This document shows, one piece after another, positions 18,992 through 29,329 of a DNA stretch of 64,000 nucleotides (positions are counted from its first letter, which is position 1; each line of letters opens with the position of its first letter). Under the pieces are notes generated by a model, which searched no databases, had not been told where the DNA came from, and saw only the letters and a list, made by a program, of their open reading frames with translations. The translations under genes were made by a program, and so were the position numbers. Location: assembly GCA_018398585.1 (NCBI GenBank), contig JAGTTD010000011.1:19831346-19895345 (forward strand), read 5' to 3'. Source of the stretch: Simmondsia chinensis. Lineage: Eukaryota > Streptophyta > Magnoliopsida > Caryophyllales > Simmondsiaceae.

Positions 18992-20273
18992 ATGAAAATG
19001 AGAGCTCATGGATTCCATTTAGATGATGAATCTGGAGAGTTATATAAAAGGGACGCTAATGGAGTGCTTCTCAGGTGCCTTGACTTGGACGAAGCAATGC
19101 TAGTGGTGGTAGGAGCCCATGAGGGTATCTGTGGATCCCATCTAACTGGCAACAAGATTAATTGGTTCATTAGACGTTATGGAATATTACAGGCCATCAA
19201 TGATGGATGATTACATAAAGTACGCTAAGGGGTGTAGAGCATGCCAAAAACATGGACATGTACCAAGAGTCCCTACCGCTGAGATACATGCCATTGTCAA
19301 ACTGCGGCCCTTTAGAGGTTGGGCAATGGACATCATCAGGGAAATTCAGCCCCCTTCTAGCAAGCCGCACTCTTACATTCTTGTGGCTAGAGACTACTTC
19401 ACAAAATGGGTAGAGGCTAAACCATATAGAAATATCAATCAGCAAGATGTGACTGATTTCATCAAAGACTACATCCTATGTAGGTTTGACATCCCTATAA
19501 TCATAACTATGGACCAAGCTAATGTGTTCTCTGGGGCTGAGGTTAAGGAGCTCACCAAGAGTTTCAACATAGAAATCTTGAATTCAACCCCTTACTATGC
19601 TCAAGCCAATGGCCAGACAGAGTCAACAAACAAGATTTTAAAGGCCAATATTGAAAAGACGATCGAGGACAATCCTAGGAGGTGGCATGAATTGCTACTG
19701 GATGCTCTTTGGGCTTACAGAATGTCCAAACGTGATGCAACTGGGACAACTCCCTTCCGTTTGATGTATGGCCATGATGTTGTGCTCTTAACAGAAGTAA
19801 CAGTTCAGTTTATTAGGTTAGATCACCCAAGAAGGTTTTCTAAACTTGAGTATGAGCAGGTTATGGTGGACGAACTAACTTAGATGAAGTTAGGCTTGAC
19901 ACCCTTCACCAGTTAGAGAAGCAAAAGAAGAGGGTGGCTAAAGCCTACAATAAGGTCAAACCTAATTCTTTTGACTTAGGGGATTTAGTCTAGAAGGTGG
20001 TTCCACCCATTGGCTAGAAAGACCGTGTCTTTGGGAAATGGTCCACAAACTGGGAGGGTCCATTTAGAGTCATTGAGGTATTTGTAGGCAATGCTTGCTT
20101 ACTTGAAGACCTAGATGGAAGAACTCACCTGAGGGCTATTAATGGAAGGTTCCCAAAGGAATATGCGCCATCTATTTTGGATTCTAACAAGGAAGTCCTT
20201 AAGTATAGATTCCCTGAGTTATGGGCTCGGTTTCAATATCAATGTCTTGAAGATCAACTCCGTGATCCTTAAG
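18992..20273 (+). pseudogene. E1 integrase
   Basis: The HHCC zinc-binding module is visible (AHEGICGSHLTG, then KYAKGCRACQKHGH). The catalytic core has Asp in FRGWAMDII (about 19328), Asp in IITMDQANVFSGAE (about 19511) and Glu in YAQANGQTESTNK (about 19621), then WRMSKRDATG-type sequence (AYRMSKRDATGTTPFRLMYG). The C-terminal GPF motif WEGPFRVIEVF lies near 20060. One frame step near 19180-19200 and stops at about 19882, 19992 and 20017 are visible. No chromodomain follows, as expected for non-chromovirus Tat elements. Confidence 0.88.
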
Positions 20274-20461
20274 TTATGAAAATAAAGAAAAATAGTAACC
20301 ACCAAACTAAAAGACATGTTTGACAAAAATGCATAGTTTATTAATATTATTGGAGAGTACATGGCTTATATACAAAGATAATAAGCAACTTGTGTAGCCA
20401 AAATGTATTTGCAAAAGCGAAAATTAAAAGAGTTCAGTTCTAATCCTCACTAAGGATTTCA

Positions 20462-23400
20462 TTATAGAAGACAACTGGTTGCATTGCTCAGCTCATGGTC
20501 CAGGGAAAGGGCTTCTTCTTCAAGAACTTGGTAACTTCTTTGGGCCTCCATAGTAGCTCCCTCGAGCCTTCCAACCATAGAGCCTTGAGAGGTATGTTGT
20601 TGTCTTAGGGAAAGTAGATCTTCCCTAAGATGACCCAATCTCTCCTCCAAGCGATGAATTTCATCCTCGAGGCCTCTGATCTCTTGAGCTTGCCGACTTT
20701 GCATCTTCTTGGCTGCTTGGAGTTCTTTAGATAAAAGCTGCAAGCCACTAAGATCAGCTAAACACCATAAGTCCCTTAAGGCATCTTGGCAGCACCACTT
20801 CTGCTGCAGGAGGGTTGGGACCTCATGGTTCACCTTCGCAAGCACTTCCTCCAGGACTTCAAGTTCTTTGGAAAAGGTAGGAACCACCTTAGGGTCCTCT
20901 TTTAAGGCCATCACCAGGGACGTAGCTTCTTGGAAGGTGGCCCTTTCAGCTAGGGTCAAAACAGGGAGGTGTGCAAGCTCTCTAGTCTAGAATAATATTT
21001 GTTCTAATTGCTGAAAGGCCAACCTGCCACTCGCACCTAGCTTCTCTAGAGGAGTGGTCCTCCCTCCTTGTTGTGGGGAAGGAATGGCTCTTGGAGGTGT
21101 GACCTATAAGAGGGTTAACATCAAAAGGAGTTAGATTAAATCTTAACTTTGGAAGACAACCAAGGTTATGGGAACAATCATTACTTCTAAAACTTGAACT
21201 TGAGGCAAAGGAGGAACTTCTGCTTGCATTCCTGTCATTGGAACTTCTTCCGGCTTTTTAACAGTAGGGACTTAGAACCAAGTATGGTGTAAGACATAAG
21301 GGGTTGGAGAGCTAGATGACAAAATCTTACCGTCGAAGATCTCTTCAAAGGAGATTGAGTTTCAAGGAAGGGGGAATGGAGCCTGCATGAGGCCCTAGTT
21401 TAGAGTAACTAAGAAGGAAACCTTTTAAGAGGGATAGCTTCTAACTTGCTCCATAGTAGAGGTAGCCACATCACCTCCTTCTTCAGCACTCGAGCTCAAT
21501 GGCTCAGTACCTTGACTGAGCTCTGATGTAATTTCCTGCGGTGGAGAATCTAGTATCTCCCCAATAACCGGAGCTGGCTCTCCATGTGGCTGTAAAAGGC
21601 CAAGTTAGAAGCTGCTTTGACAGTGCTGAATGACACACCAATTAATAAAAGTCAATACCTCTGGTTCAGGGAGCTCCCTAGTTGTGAGGTGGGTACCTCT
21701 TCGTCTTCTTCCTCCTCTGCTACAGGAATGGCTTCGGTAGGGAGAGTTGGGAGAACATCCTTCTTCTTCCTCTTCCTTGAGTCACAAACTTTGAGGGCTG
21801 GTGCAGAAATTCCTGGAGGGCATTCCTCTAACAACATCTGGGTGAAACTCCTAGTTCTAGCACTCCTAGGAGTCCCATGAACAGCTGCCACTGTAAAAAG
21901 AAAGGACAAGGATTACTTTTTGTTCATAACCACCTAAAAATAGAATTGAAGCATACTTTAAGGGTGGCTCTTTCCCCGATTGTGCCTTCTGTGGAGTTGA
22001 CCTGATGCTGACTGGCTGGCTTCCTCCCGAGCTGGGACCTGCAAGCTTAAAGGAAGGTTTGAAATACCGCTTGGCTCCTTTGGCCTCCAAAGAAGATCAA
22101 TAGGCTAGGAACTAAGCTATAAAACGAGGTGTGGCACATGGGATGTACCTGCAGATAACTGGCTACCCATAGAAGGATTTGACTTCTTGATTCAACTCCT
22201 GAAGCTCTCTATATTGAGGAAGTTGAATGGAGATCCTCTTGGCCCACCAAAGGTTTTTGGTTCTTATACTGGAAAGGGAATATCTTGGACCATTCCAAAT
22301 TGCATGGCAAACAAGCTAGGCCTATAAGTTTATACACCATGATGAGTCTGGTGATAGAAAAATTAATCTTGAGGGCTCAAGATTGCCTGCCAAATATGTG
22401 AATTGATGCCCATAGAGACATCATAGTGTAGGTCCAGTTTTCTGAATCAACATGGACCATTCTCTCCTTGAAAGGAGTCCATTGAGTCATTCGCCTACCT
22501 TGAGGAGACGTTAATCTCTCAAGGCATTGGTTAAAGGACCATCTTGGGGATAAGAGGACCTAACAACAAGCAAATTAATCCCCAAAGCAAGAGACTCCCT
22601 CGCTTGTGGGAACATAAGGGCCTCTGAGGCAAAGCTCGAGGAAGTAGGCTTGGGCCTAAAGCTGGACCAGCCATAAGGGTCCACCTTTTTGGACAACATA
22701 GTTCTTAATTATGATGTCCCTAAGGCATCCATACACTTGGGCCAAAAATAATGGTCCCAGGGTTAATGGACTAGTACTAAAGACCAAGTTAACAATCGTC
22801 TTGAGGAATTTAAGAACCAAGTTGGAGGAGTTAGTGAAGAAAAACTTGTTTAACCAAAACATGTAAAGGCATGCCTCTTCTTCTCTGGAACTTTGCTCAA
22901 AGTTATACGCCTCTGTGACAAAAATCTTAATAAAGGACTCATAACCACCGTGTAAATTTGTTACTGAGAAAGAAGAGGCAAAGGCTTCAGCAACTGAAGA
23001 AATAAAAGAATCAAGAGGCAATTCTTCTCCTACTTGTGAAAGACCTATCAAGGCTGCTATGTCCTCCAAGGTCATACCAAGACAATCCTCAGGGAGGACA
23101 AAAGTGTTATAATAGGTGTTCCAACAGCAAGCCATAGTTCCATCATGATGGAATGATCATACCCGAGGGAAATGTTGGAAAGCCTAATGACTTCATAGAT
23201 GCAGAGATTCTTCCTATTTTCTCCGAGGGTCAACATCAATTTGCCAACCCATTCGGCCTGTCGCTTTGTTAAAATAATCCATTCTTTGAAAGGCACCTCT
23301 TCTTTGCAGATGCTTCTTCCTTCCCAAGATTGACTTGCAAAGGCTTTACGAAGTAAAGGAGATTCATCTGTATTTAGAAATATGCCCTGAAGATTAGGGA

Positions 23401-23701
23401 TGTCATGAGACGAGTCAAAGATGGGTCCTAGGGTACAAGAAGCAAAGGAAGATGAAGGGTCATTCTCTAATAGCTAAGAAAGATCCTCCTCAATGATGTT
23501 GAGATCAATTGGACTCTAAATCACATCAAAGACCATTAAAGTGTCAGACTGGAGCAAATGCGTCAATTGCTCAATAGGGCTATCAGCCTGAGGAAGGGGA
23601 GTAGAGATGGCGAAAGAGATTTGGGCCATCATCAAATTGGTTTCAAGAAGATGCAAAGGGATGGGAGCGGATTGAATCAACAATGGAAGATTTAAGAACA
23701 A
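20462..23701 (-). pseudogene. E1 antisense gene: plant mobile domain plus C-terminal coiled coil
   Basis: The gene runs opposite to pol in the gap between integrase and the 3' LTR. Reading down the - strand: an N-terminal segment beginning near 23701 (MFLNLPLLIQSAPIPLHLLE); FKEWIILTKRQAEWV (about 23290); the plant mobile domain (about 23200-22656: WNTYYNTFVLPEDCLGMTLED, ALIGLSQVGEELPL, YMFWLNKFFF, LTLGPLFLAQVYGCLRD, GGPLWLVQL); a decayed middle (22650-21000) with acidic and Ser-rich tracts; and a C-terminal coiled coil (20959-20462: LEDEIHRLEERLGHLREDL). Frame changes near 23130 and many stops in the middle make it a pseudogene. Antisense ORFs of this kind are known in some Tat families; their function is unknown. 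A promoter on the - strand inside the 3' LTR would be needed to express it. Confidence 0.75.
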
Positions 23702-23912
23702 TAGAGGGCAAGTGTTTTAAGAGCACTTGAATATAGCAAAGAAGGAAAGCACAGAGCATAAAATTGGAGATTTCAGGCCCTAATTGTCATACTTTTGGAC
23801 GGGCGGGAAGGAAGTGCAAATGAAAAACGGTGTTCTCTCGAGCTCCTTGTAGCCATTGAGGGTTAAATAAGGTAGATTTGTTACCGGTTGTAAATTTGGA
23901 TTTACTAACAGC

Positions 23913-23926
23913 TAAAGGGGGGCATT
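23913..23926 (+). promoter_or_regulatory. Polypurine tract of E1
   Basis: TAAAGGGGGGCATT directly precedes the LTR start at 23927. The same tract precedes the E4 LTR. Confidence 0.8.
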
Positions 23927-24971
23927 TGTTTACATCCTAAATTCGAGGGCGCTGGGACGATGCTGTTGTGGGCAAAGTGCCACATGCTTAATATGTGAGG
24001 TCCTCCTCGAGGAGAATTAGGCCTTTAGGTGCCAAAGTAATGGTGTCTCGAGCCCAACATCTTGAGAAGATTATCACCCTAATAAGGGTATCAGCCACTC
24101 GAGCTCGCGATGGTTGAAGGAAGCTCGAACTCAAGGGACTGCCATGAAGGCTGCAAAATAGGTGGTTTTCAAGTTCAAGACAGTTACTTAGAACATAATT
24201 TTAGATGCTTGGGCACTAAGCTTAATCTAAGAGAATGTGAGGCTTCTAAAGGGGACTTAAACTGGGTTCCAAGGAATTCCTGTCAAAACTGAGTCATGGG
24301 CACGTTCATTGATCATTCAAGTGCAAGAAGGTGCTTAGTGGCCTGACGTGGGGAGAAAATGTCGCGGAATCAGGGGGAAACCGTTATTTAATTTTTTCTA
24401 TAAATAAAGGAATCTATGACAGTCCACACACACACTCACACACACGCACTCTCAATACAAAACTTCTTAATGTTTTGTTTACAACATACTTATGCTTTTT
24501 CCTTAGGAATAGCGTAACTTAATGTAGCTTAGCTTACCATAGAACTTGTTGTACTTGCTTCTTCTGCAGCACAATCTTTCGGATTTCAGGTATGAACTTC
24601 CTATTTTAATATGTTCCCAACTCCGACGAGTTAATAATTGAGGCTCTAGTTTAAGGCTTTAATGGCCAAGGCTTGACCTTGATTGCATTGGTCTTAACAC
24701 TATTGTCACTGCTTAATAAGTCAGGTGAACTTAAGTTCACGCCATTGATTAGGGCTTTAATGGCTAAGGCTTGACCTTGATTTCATTGGTCCTAGCCCAG
24801 TGACCTGAATACGGTTTGCTCCACCTTAATCTTGTCAAACCTAATTGCAAAGACGTGTGGTTTGAATTTAGGCTCACTCCTTAGTTGCACTAAGTCTCTT
24901 TTGCACGTTTGTTCTGTTTTCATTTTACGGCGACCACATCACACTTAATTGCAAACAAAATAGAGCTAACA
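23927..24971 (+). repeat. 3' LTR of E1 (1045 bp)
   Basis: It starts TGTTTACATCC and ends GAGCTAACA. It aligns with the E4 LTR (32799-34233), for example CTGCTTAATAAGTCAGGTGA and TACGGTTTGCTC. A TATA-like motif (CTATAAATAAAGG, about 24399) and a short CA-rich microsatellite (24424-24451) lie in the centre. Confidence 0.85.
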
Positions 24972-25765
24972 AACTTGGCGGTAAGTGGCCTTAATGTCGG
25001 AATTCCCACCTTGGGCCAAATCGTATAGCCATGTAAGTATAAGGCGCTGGAGCTCAAGTGAATGTCCAACCACAAGGGGTCCTTTTTGAAGCAAACACTC
25101 ATGGTGCCTTAAGTACTTCAAAGTGTTAATAGATCATGTTCCTTACTTTCTATGATATCACGCTAGACCGAGTCATCGCTCCATGAATGTCATAATAAGT
25201 CATAGAAGTCGGACAAAATGACTAAAATTTCATAAAAACCATTTCCAAGCTCGACACACGTGACAGTGCCTTAGCACCTTGGTTCTCTGCCTCCTTTTTG
25301 TAGATGATGTCCTAATCAAAATCAATTAATCGAGAGAGCCAAAAATGTTGGGATCGTGTTGATAATTTTTGCTCAAGAAAGAGTTTAAGGCTCTATAGAT
25401 CTATTCGGATAGTCAAGTGTCTACGCGTGAAGTATTGGTGCCATTCGTTCACCATGAATACAATCGCCAGTAATTCCCTAACTGATGTAGGCTGTAGGGT
25501 GACCCTTTTACATATGCATTGCCCAGTTCCCTGACTTGAAGCATCAGTATCGACAATGTACTATTTTGTGAAGTTGGGAAGTGTTAAAACATGCGCGGAC
25601 ATCAAGGCTCATTTGAGACACTCGAAAGCAGACTTTGCTTCAATTGACCATTTGAAATCCCATTTTTTAAGTAACACGGGAATGATCGAGTGATGAGTCA
25701 TAGTCCCGAAAGAAACGCTGGTAATAATAGACCAGACCTAAAAATCCCTGCAATTCCTTTACATT
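24972..25765 (-). pseudogene. Inverted chromovirus-like RNase H fragment
   Basis: Reading down from 25765: VKELQGFLGLVYYYQRFFRDY (RT-RNase H connection), VDTDASSQGTGQ (first catalytic Asp), ELLAIVFMVNEWHQYF, RRHLTIRIDL, and FWLSRLIDFD with ALSRV near 25270. Frameshifts and stops are frequent. The remainder to 24972 is decayed post-RNase H sequence. The type is a different Ty3/gypsy lineage from E1 and from E3. It has no LTR of its own in the window. Confidence 0.65.
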
Positions 25766-26430
25766 GGTACCTCAAAGGGGGATTGAGGATGATATAAACC
25801 AAGCTAAGGCCAGTCAAGAGGCCAAATTTCCTTTGAGCAAAATGGATCTCCAACGCTTCTTAGGGCAGGTTAATCTCCTAGGACGTTATATTTTAAATGT
25901 CACAAGGAAGACTAAAGTCTTCTCTCCATTACTGAGGCTCAAGTCTAAAAAAGACTTCAAATGGGAGGAGCCACACCAAGCAGCTTTTGAGGATATCAAG
26001 GATTATTTGATCATGTCACTAGTGTTAATTCCACCTAAATAGGGCAAACCGTTGCAGATTTATGTCTTTGTTTCTAATGACTCAATTGGTTGTCTACTTG
26101 TGCATGATAATGAATAGGGTTAGGAACAAGTTGTGTTCCACCTAAGCTGTTATTTAAAAGAGTGTGAAATTAAATATTCTTCCATTGAGAAATTGTGTTT
26201 ATCTCTGTATTATACATCTGTAAAGTTAAGACATCACTTTTTAGCACTTACTATCTATATGGTTGCTCAGATAGATGTCCTTAAATATATGTTAGATAGA
26301 CCCTTAATGAGAGGAAGATTAAATAAGTGTAGCATTGCTTTACTTCTGTTTGCATTAATCAATGTGTCACATAAGTTAGTAAAGGGTTATGCTCTAGCAT
26401 ACTTCTTGGCTGACCATCCAAAATATTAGA
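25766..26430 (+). pseudogene. E4 connection and first RNase H
   Basis: It shows LQRFLGQVNLLGRYI, DFKWEEPHQAAFEDIKDYL, and KYSSIEKLCLSLYYTSVKL, all matching E1. The position of the first RNase H Asp reads FVSNDSIG, so an Asp is close by but shifted. Stops lie near 26039 and 26116. Confidence 0.7.
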
Positions 26431-26448
26431 ACTAAATCAGTCGAAGAG

Positions 26449-26740
26449 CCAAGTGAACTCTTGGTAACTGAAATGGTCCCTTGAAAATTATATTTCGATG
26501 GATCAAGGAGCAAATCATGTGCCGGACTGGGGATTGTGATTGAATCCCCTACTAGGATCATCACTAAGCTTGTTGTTACCTTGATAGGCAAATGTTCTAA
26601 CAATATGGGTGGGTATGAGGCATTGATTATTGGCCTGCAAACTCTCATAGAAATGCAAGTCCCTAATATAGTTGTGAAAGGGGATTCATAGTTGGTGATT
26701 TGCCAAGTGAAAGGGGAATTCTAATATTTGAGTGACATCT
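26449..26740 (+). pseudogene. E4 second RNase H (uninterrupted homologue of the E1 domain)
   Basis: The frame reads LYFDGSRSKSCAGLGIVIESP (catalytic Asp), NNMGGYEALIIGLQTLIEM (Glu) and KGDS-LVICQVKGEF (Asp, followed by a stop). All three landmarks are contiguous, which shows how E1 looked before E2 inserted. Confidence 0.75.
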
Positions 26741-27169
26741 CGAATAAGTATATCTCAATAGTACAGGGTCTATTGAGTAGGTTTGATGGTATTCAGCTTG
26801 AACATATACCACGAGAATAGAATAAGGCAGTCAATGATTTGGCCCCATTAGCTTCTGCGTACAAATTGCCCAGAATGTGGTGTCAGAAAACTATGGCCAC
26901 CAAGACCAAGGTCTTAGACCATGACCTCAAGTTGAGTCATTTAGCATTGAAAGCAAAGTAACTACAAGTGAATACCTGGATTGCTTTGAGGCACAACAAT
27001 TTGTCATAAGTCAGTGTGATGATTGGAGGAAGCCTTTGATGGATTACTTCAGAAACCGTTGTGACTATGTTAAAGATAGAAAAATGAAAATAAGAGTTCA
27101 TAGATAGTATCTTGATGATGAATCTAGAGAGCTATACAAAAAGGATGGCAGTGGAGTGCTTTTCAAATG

Positions 27170-29100
27170 TCTAGACTTAGACGAAGCAATGTTAGTAATG
27201 GTTAGAGCCCGTGAAGGAATCTGTGTATCCCATTTAGCTGGCAAAAAGATGCACTAGCTTATCAGACTTTATGGCTATTATTAGCCATCAATGCTAGATG
27301 ACTGTATCAAATATGCCAAAGGGTGCAGAGCATGCCAAAGGCATGGACATGTACTAAAGGTTCCTGCAGCTGATATGCATGCTACTGTTAAACCATGGCT
27401 CTTTCAAAGATGGGAAATGGACCTTATAGGGGCGATCAATCCTACTTCTAGCAAGCATCATACACACATTCTTGTGGCCGCATACTATTTTACGAAATGG
27501 GTGGAAGCTGAGCCATGTAGGAGTATCAATCAGCAGGATGTGATTAACTTTATAAAAGAATACATCCTATCCCAAAGACCATAAGTGTGGACCAAGCTAA
27601 AGTCTTTGATGGGTCTGAGGTTAAAGAGTTTACCAAGAGTTTCAATATTAAATCTTGAGCTCAACACATTATTATGGCCAAGCTAATGGCCAGGCTGAGT
27701 CTACCAACGAGATTCTAAAGCTAACACTCAGAAGATGATTGAGGATAATCTCAGGAGGTGGCATGAACTGCTACTTGATGATCTTTGGGCCTATAGAACA
27801 TCCAAACGCGATGCAAATATGGCAAATCCCTTCTATTTAATGTATGGCCATGGTGCTATACTTCTAATGGAAGTCACATTCAGTCTATTAGGTTGGCACA
27901 TCAATGCAAGTTTGCTGAACTTGAATACGAGCAAGCTAACTAATTTAGATAAAGTTAGGCTTGATGGTCCTCAAAAGTTGGAGAAGTAAAAGAAGAAAGT
28001 GGCTAAAGCCTCTAACAAAAGGGTCAAACTAAGGTCCTTTAACATAGGGGACTTAGTCTAGAAAGTGGTATTACCCATTGGCTAGAAAGACTAAATCTTT
28101 GGGAAGTGATCCCCAAATTGGGAGGGTCCATTCAGAGTTATAAAGGTGCATATGGGTGTTCAAATACTAGCCCGGACCAAAAAACCAGACTGGACCAGTC
28201 ATTCGGTCTAAGACTAGACTGGACCGATTCAATTTCGATCTGGACCCTGATCCTCAATTTAACCTAATTTCAGATTTCGGTCTAGTCCGGTCTAAACTCG
28301 AAAAACCCCAGATCGGACCGAAAACCCGAATGATGTTGTTGGGCCTCCTATATATTTTATTAGATTATAAGTAAACTATTTTAGACTAATAACATTTGCA
28401 CCTAAAATTAGTTTAAAATAGCCTGTAAACACCTACATTAAATTATCTTATTTATTTTAATGATAATTATTGCATTTTGTATATTGCTACAATTTATATG
28501 TATAATTATTTCAAGTTAATTTATGAAGAATTTCGTTGGTTATTATTGAAAAATCAACAAATATGAGAATCAAATCAAAGGGGCCACATTGTTGGGTTTG
28601 AGTTTAGTAAATACAAGTTGTTATGATGAGTTGTGGTATTTGTGGGTGATCATGTGTATTTTTATATTTTCTATTATGTTTGTTTATTTGTTTATTTTTT
28701 TCCTATTAATTGTCTTTAAAGTTTACCAAATTTGACAAAATGTGCTAAATTTAACTTAAATTTAAAAAATAAAGAAATGGTAATCGGCCTAAATCGAATC
28801 TGTTCAGTCCGGTCCATGAAGTAAGCGATCCGGTCTCAGACCAATCCGATAAAATTTGGTCCGGTCTTCAAAAGAGGCTAATTTCGGTCTTTAGCCCGAT
28901 CCGGTCTAGTCCAGTCTGGTCTTGGTTTGGACCGATGAAAACCCCTAGAGGTGTATGGAGGAAATGCCTACTTGCTCTAAGATCTAGATGGAAGAACTCA
29001 CCCCAAGGCCATTAATGGAAGGTTCTTTAAGAAAGCTTTACTTTGGGATGAAGTTTTAAAGTTTCAATTTCCTAAGTTATGGGCCCAATTTCTGTATTAA
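27170..29100 (+). pseudogene. E4 integrase, split by a hAT-like insertion
   Basis: It has a zinc-binding remnant (AREGICVSHLAG, CIKYAKGCRACQRHGH), core FQRWEMDLIGAI with Asp, and VAAYYFTKWVEAEP, then a deletion and frame change near 27582 that damages the second Asp region. DNLRRWHELLLDDLWAYRTSK follows. The C-terminal part WEGPFRVIKV lies at about 28119-28148, is interrupted by 28152-28948 and resumes at 28957 (YGGNAYLL-DLDGRTHPKAING). It is inactive. Confidence 0.8.
28152..28948. mobile_element. hAT-like non-autonomous DNA transposon (797 bp) in E4
   Basis: The flanks AGGTGCAT (28144-28151) and AGGTGTAT (28949-28956) are an 8-bp target duplication with one mismatch, the length made by hAT transposases. 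The ends are imperfect inverted repeats (ATGGGTGTTC... and, reverse complemented, CTAGGGGTTTTC...), followed by CCAGACTGGACC-like repeats on both sides. The centre is AT-rich and has no ORF. E1 lacks it at the same position (about 20072). Confidence 0.8.
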
Positions 29101-29329
29101 TGTCTTGACGATCAAAGTGATTGAAATAATAAGCTTGTAAAAGGAACTAGCAAATTGAGAGACGTGTTGGAACAAAATATGTATTTCATTAATGATTTCA
29201 GAGGGAAGTACATAGAAATTATAAACAATACAAGAAATTCACTTGCATGGCCTAAAACGTCCTTACAATATCAGAAAAGTTAAGTCGTAATCCTAACTAA
29301 GGTCTCTTCTATGGATGTTAACTAGTTGG

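Larger units (their letters stand above)
1540..24971 (+). mobile_element. E1: old Tat-like Ty3/gypsy element, disrupted by three nested insertions
   Basis: Domain order on the + strand is gag (1561-3803), protease (5248-5877), reverse transcriptase (6171-7024), RNase H (7025-7660), a second RNase H (7666-7831 joined to 18503-18720) and integrase (18992-20273). An antisense PMD gene (20462-23701), a polypurine tract and the 3' LTR (23927-24971) follow. Two RNase H domains plus an antisense ORF after integrase fit the Tat branch of plant Ty3/gypsy elements. E1's own DNA is 1540-2839, 3174-7831 and 18498-24971. Stops are scattered through every gene. The 5' LTR and PBS lie outside the window or under E0. 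Confidence 0.85.
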
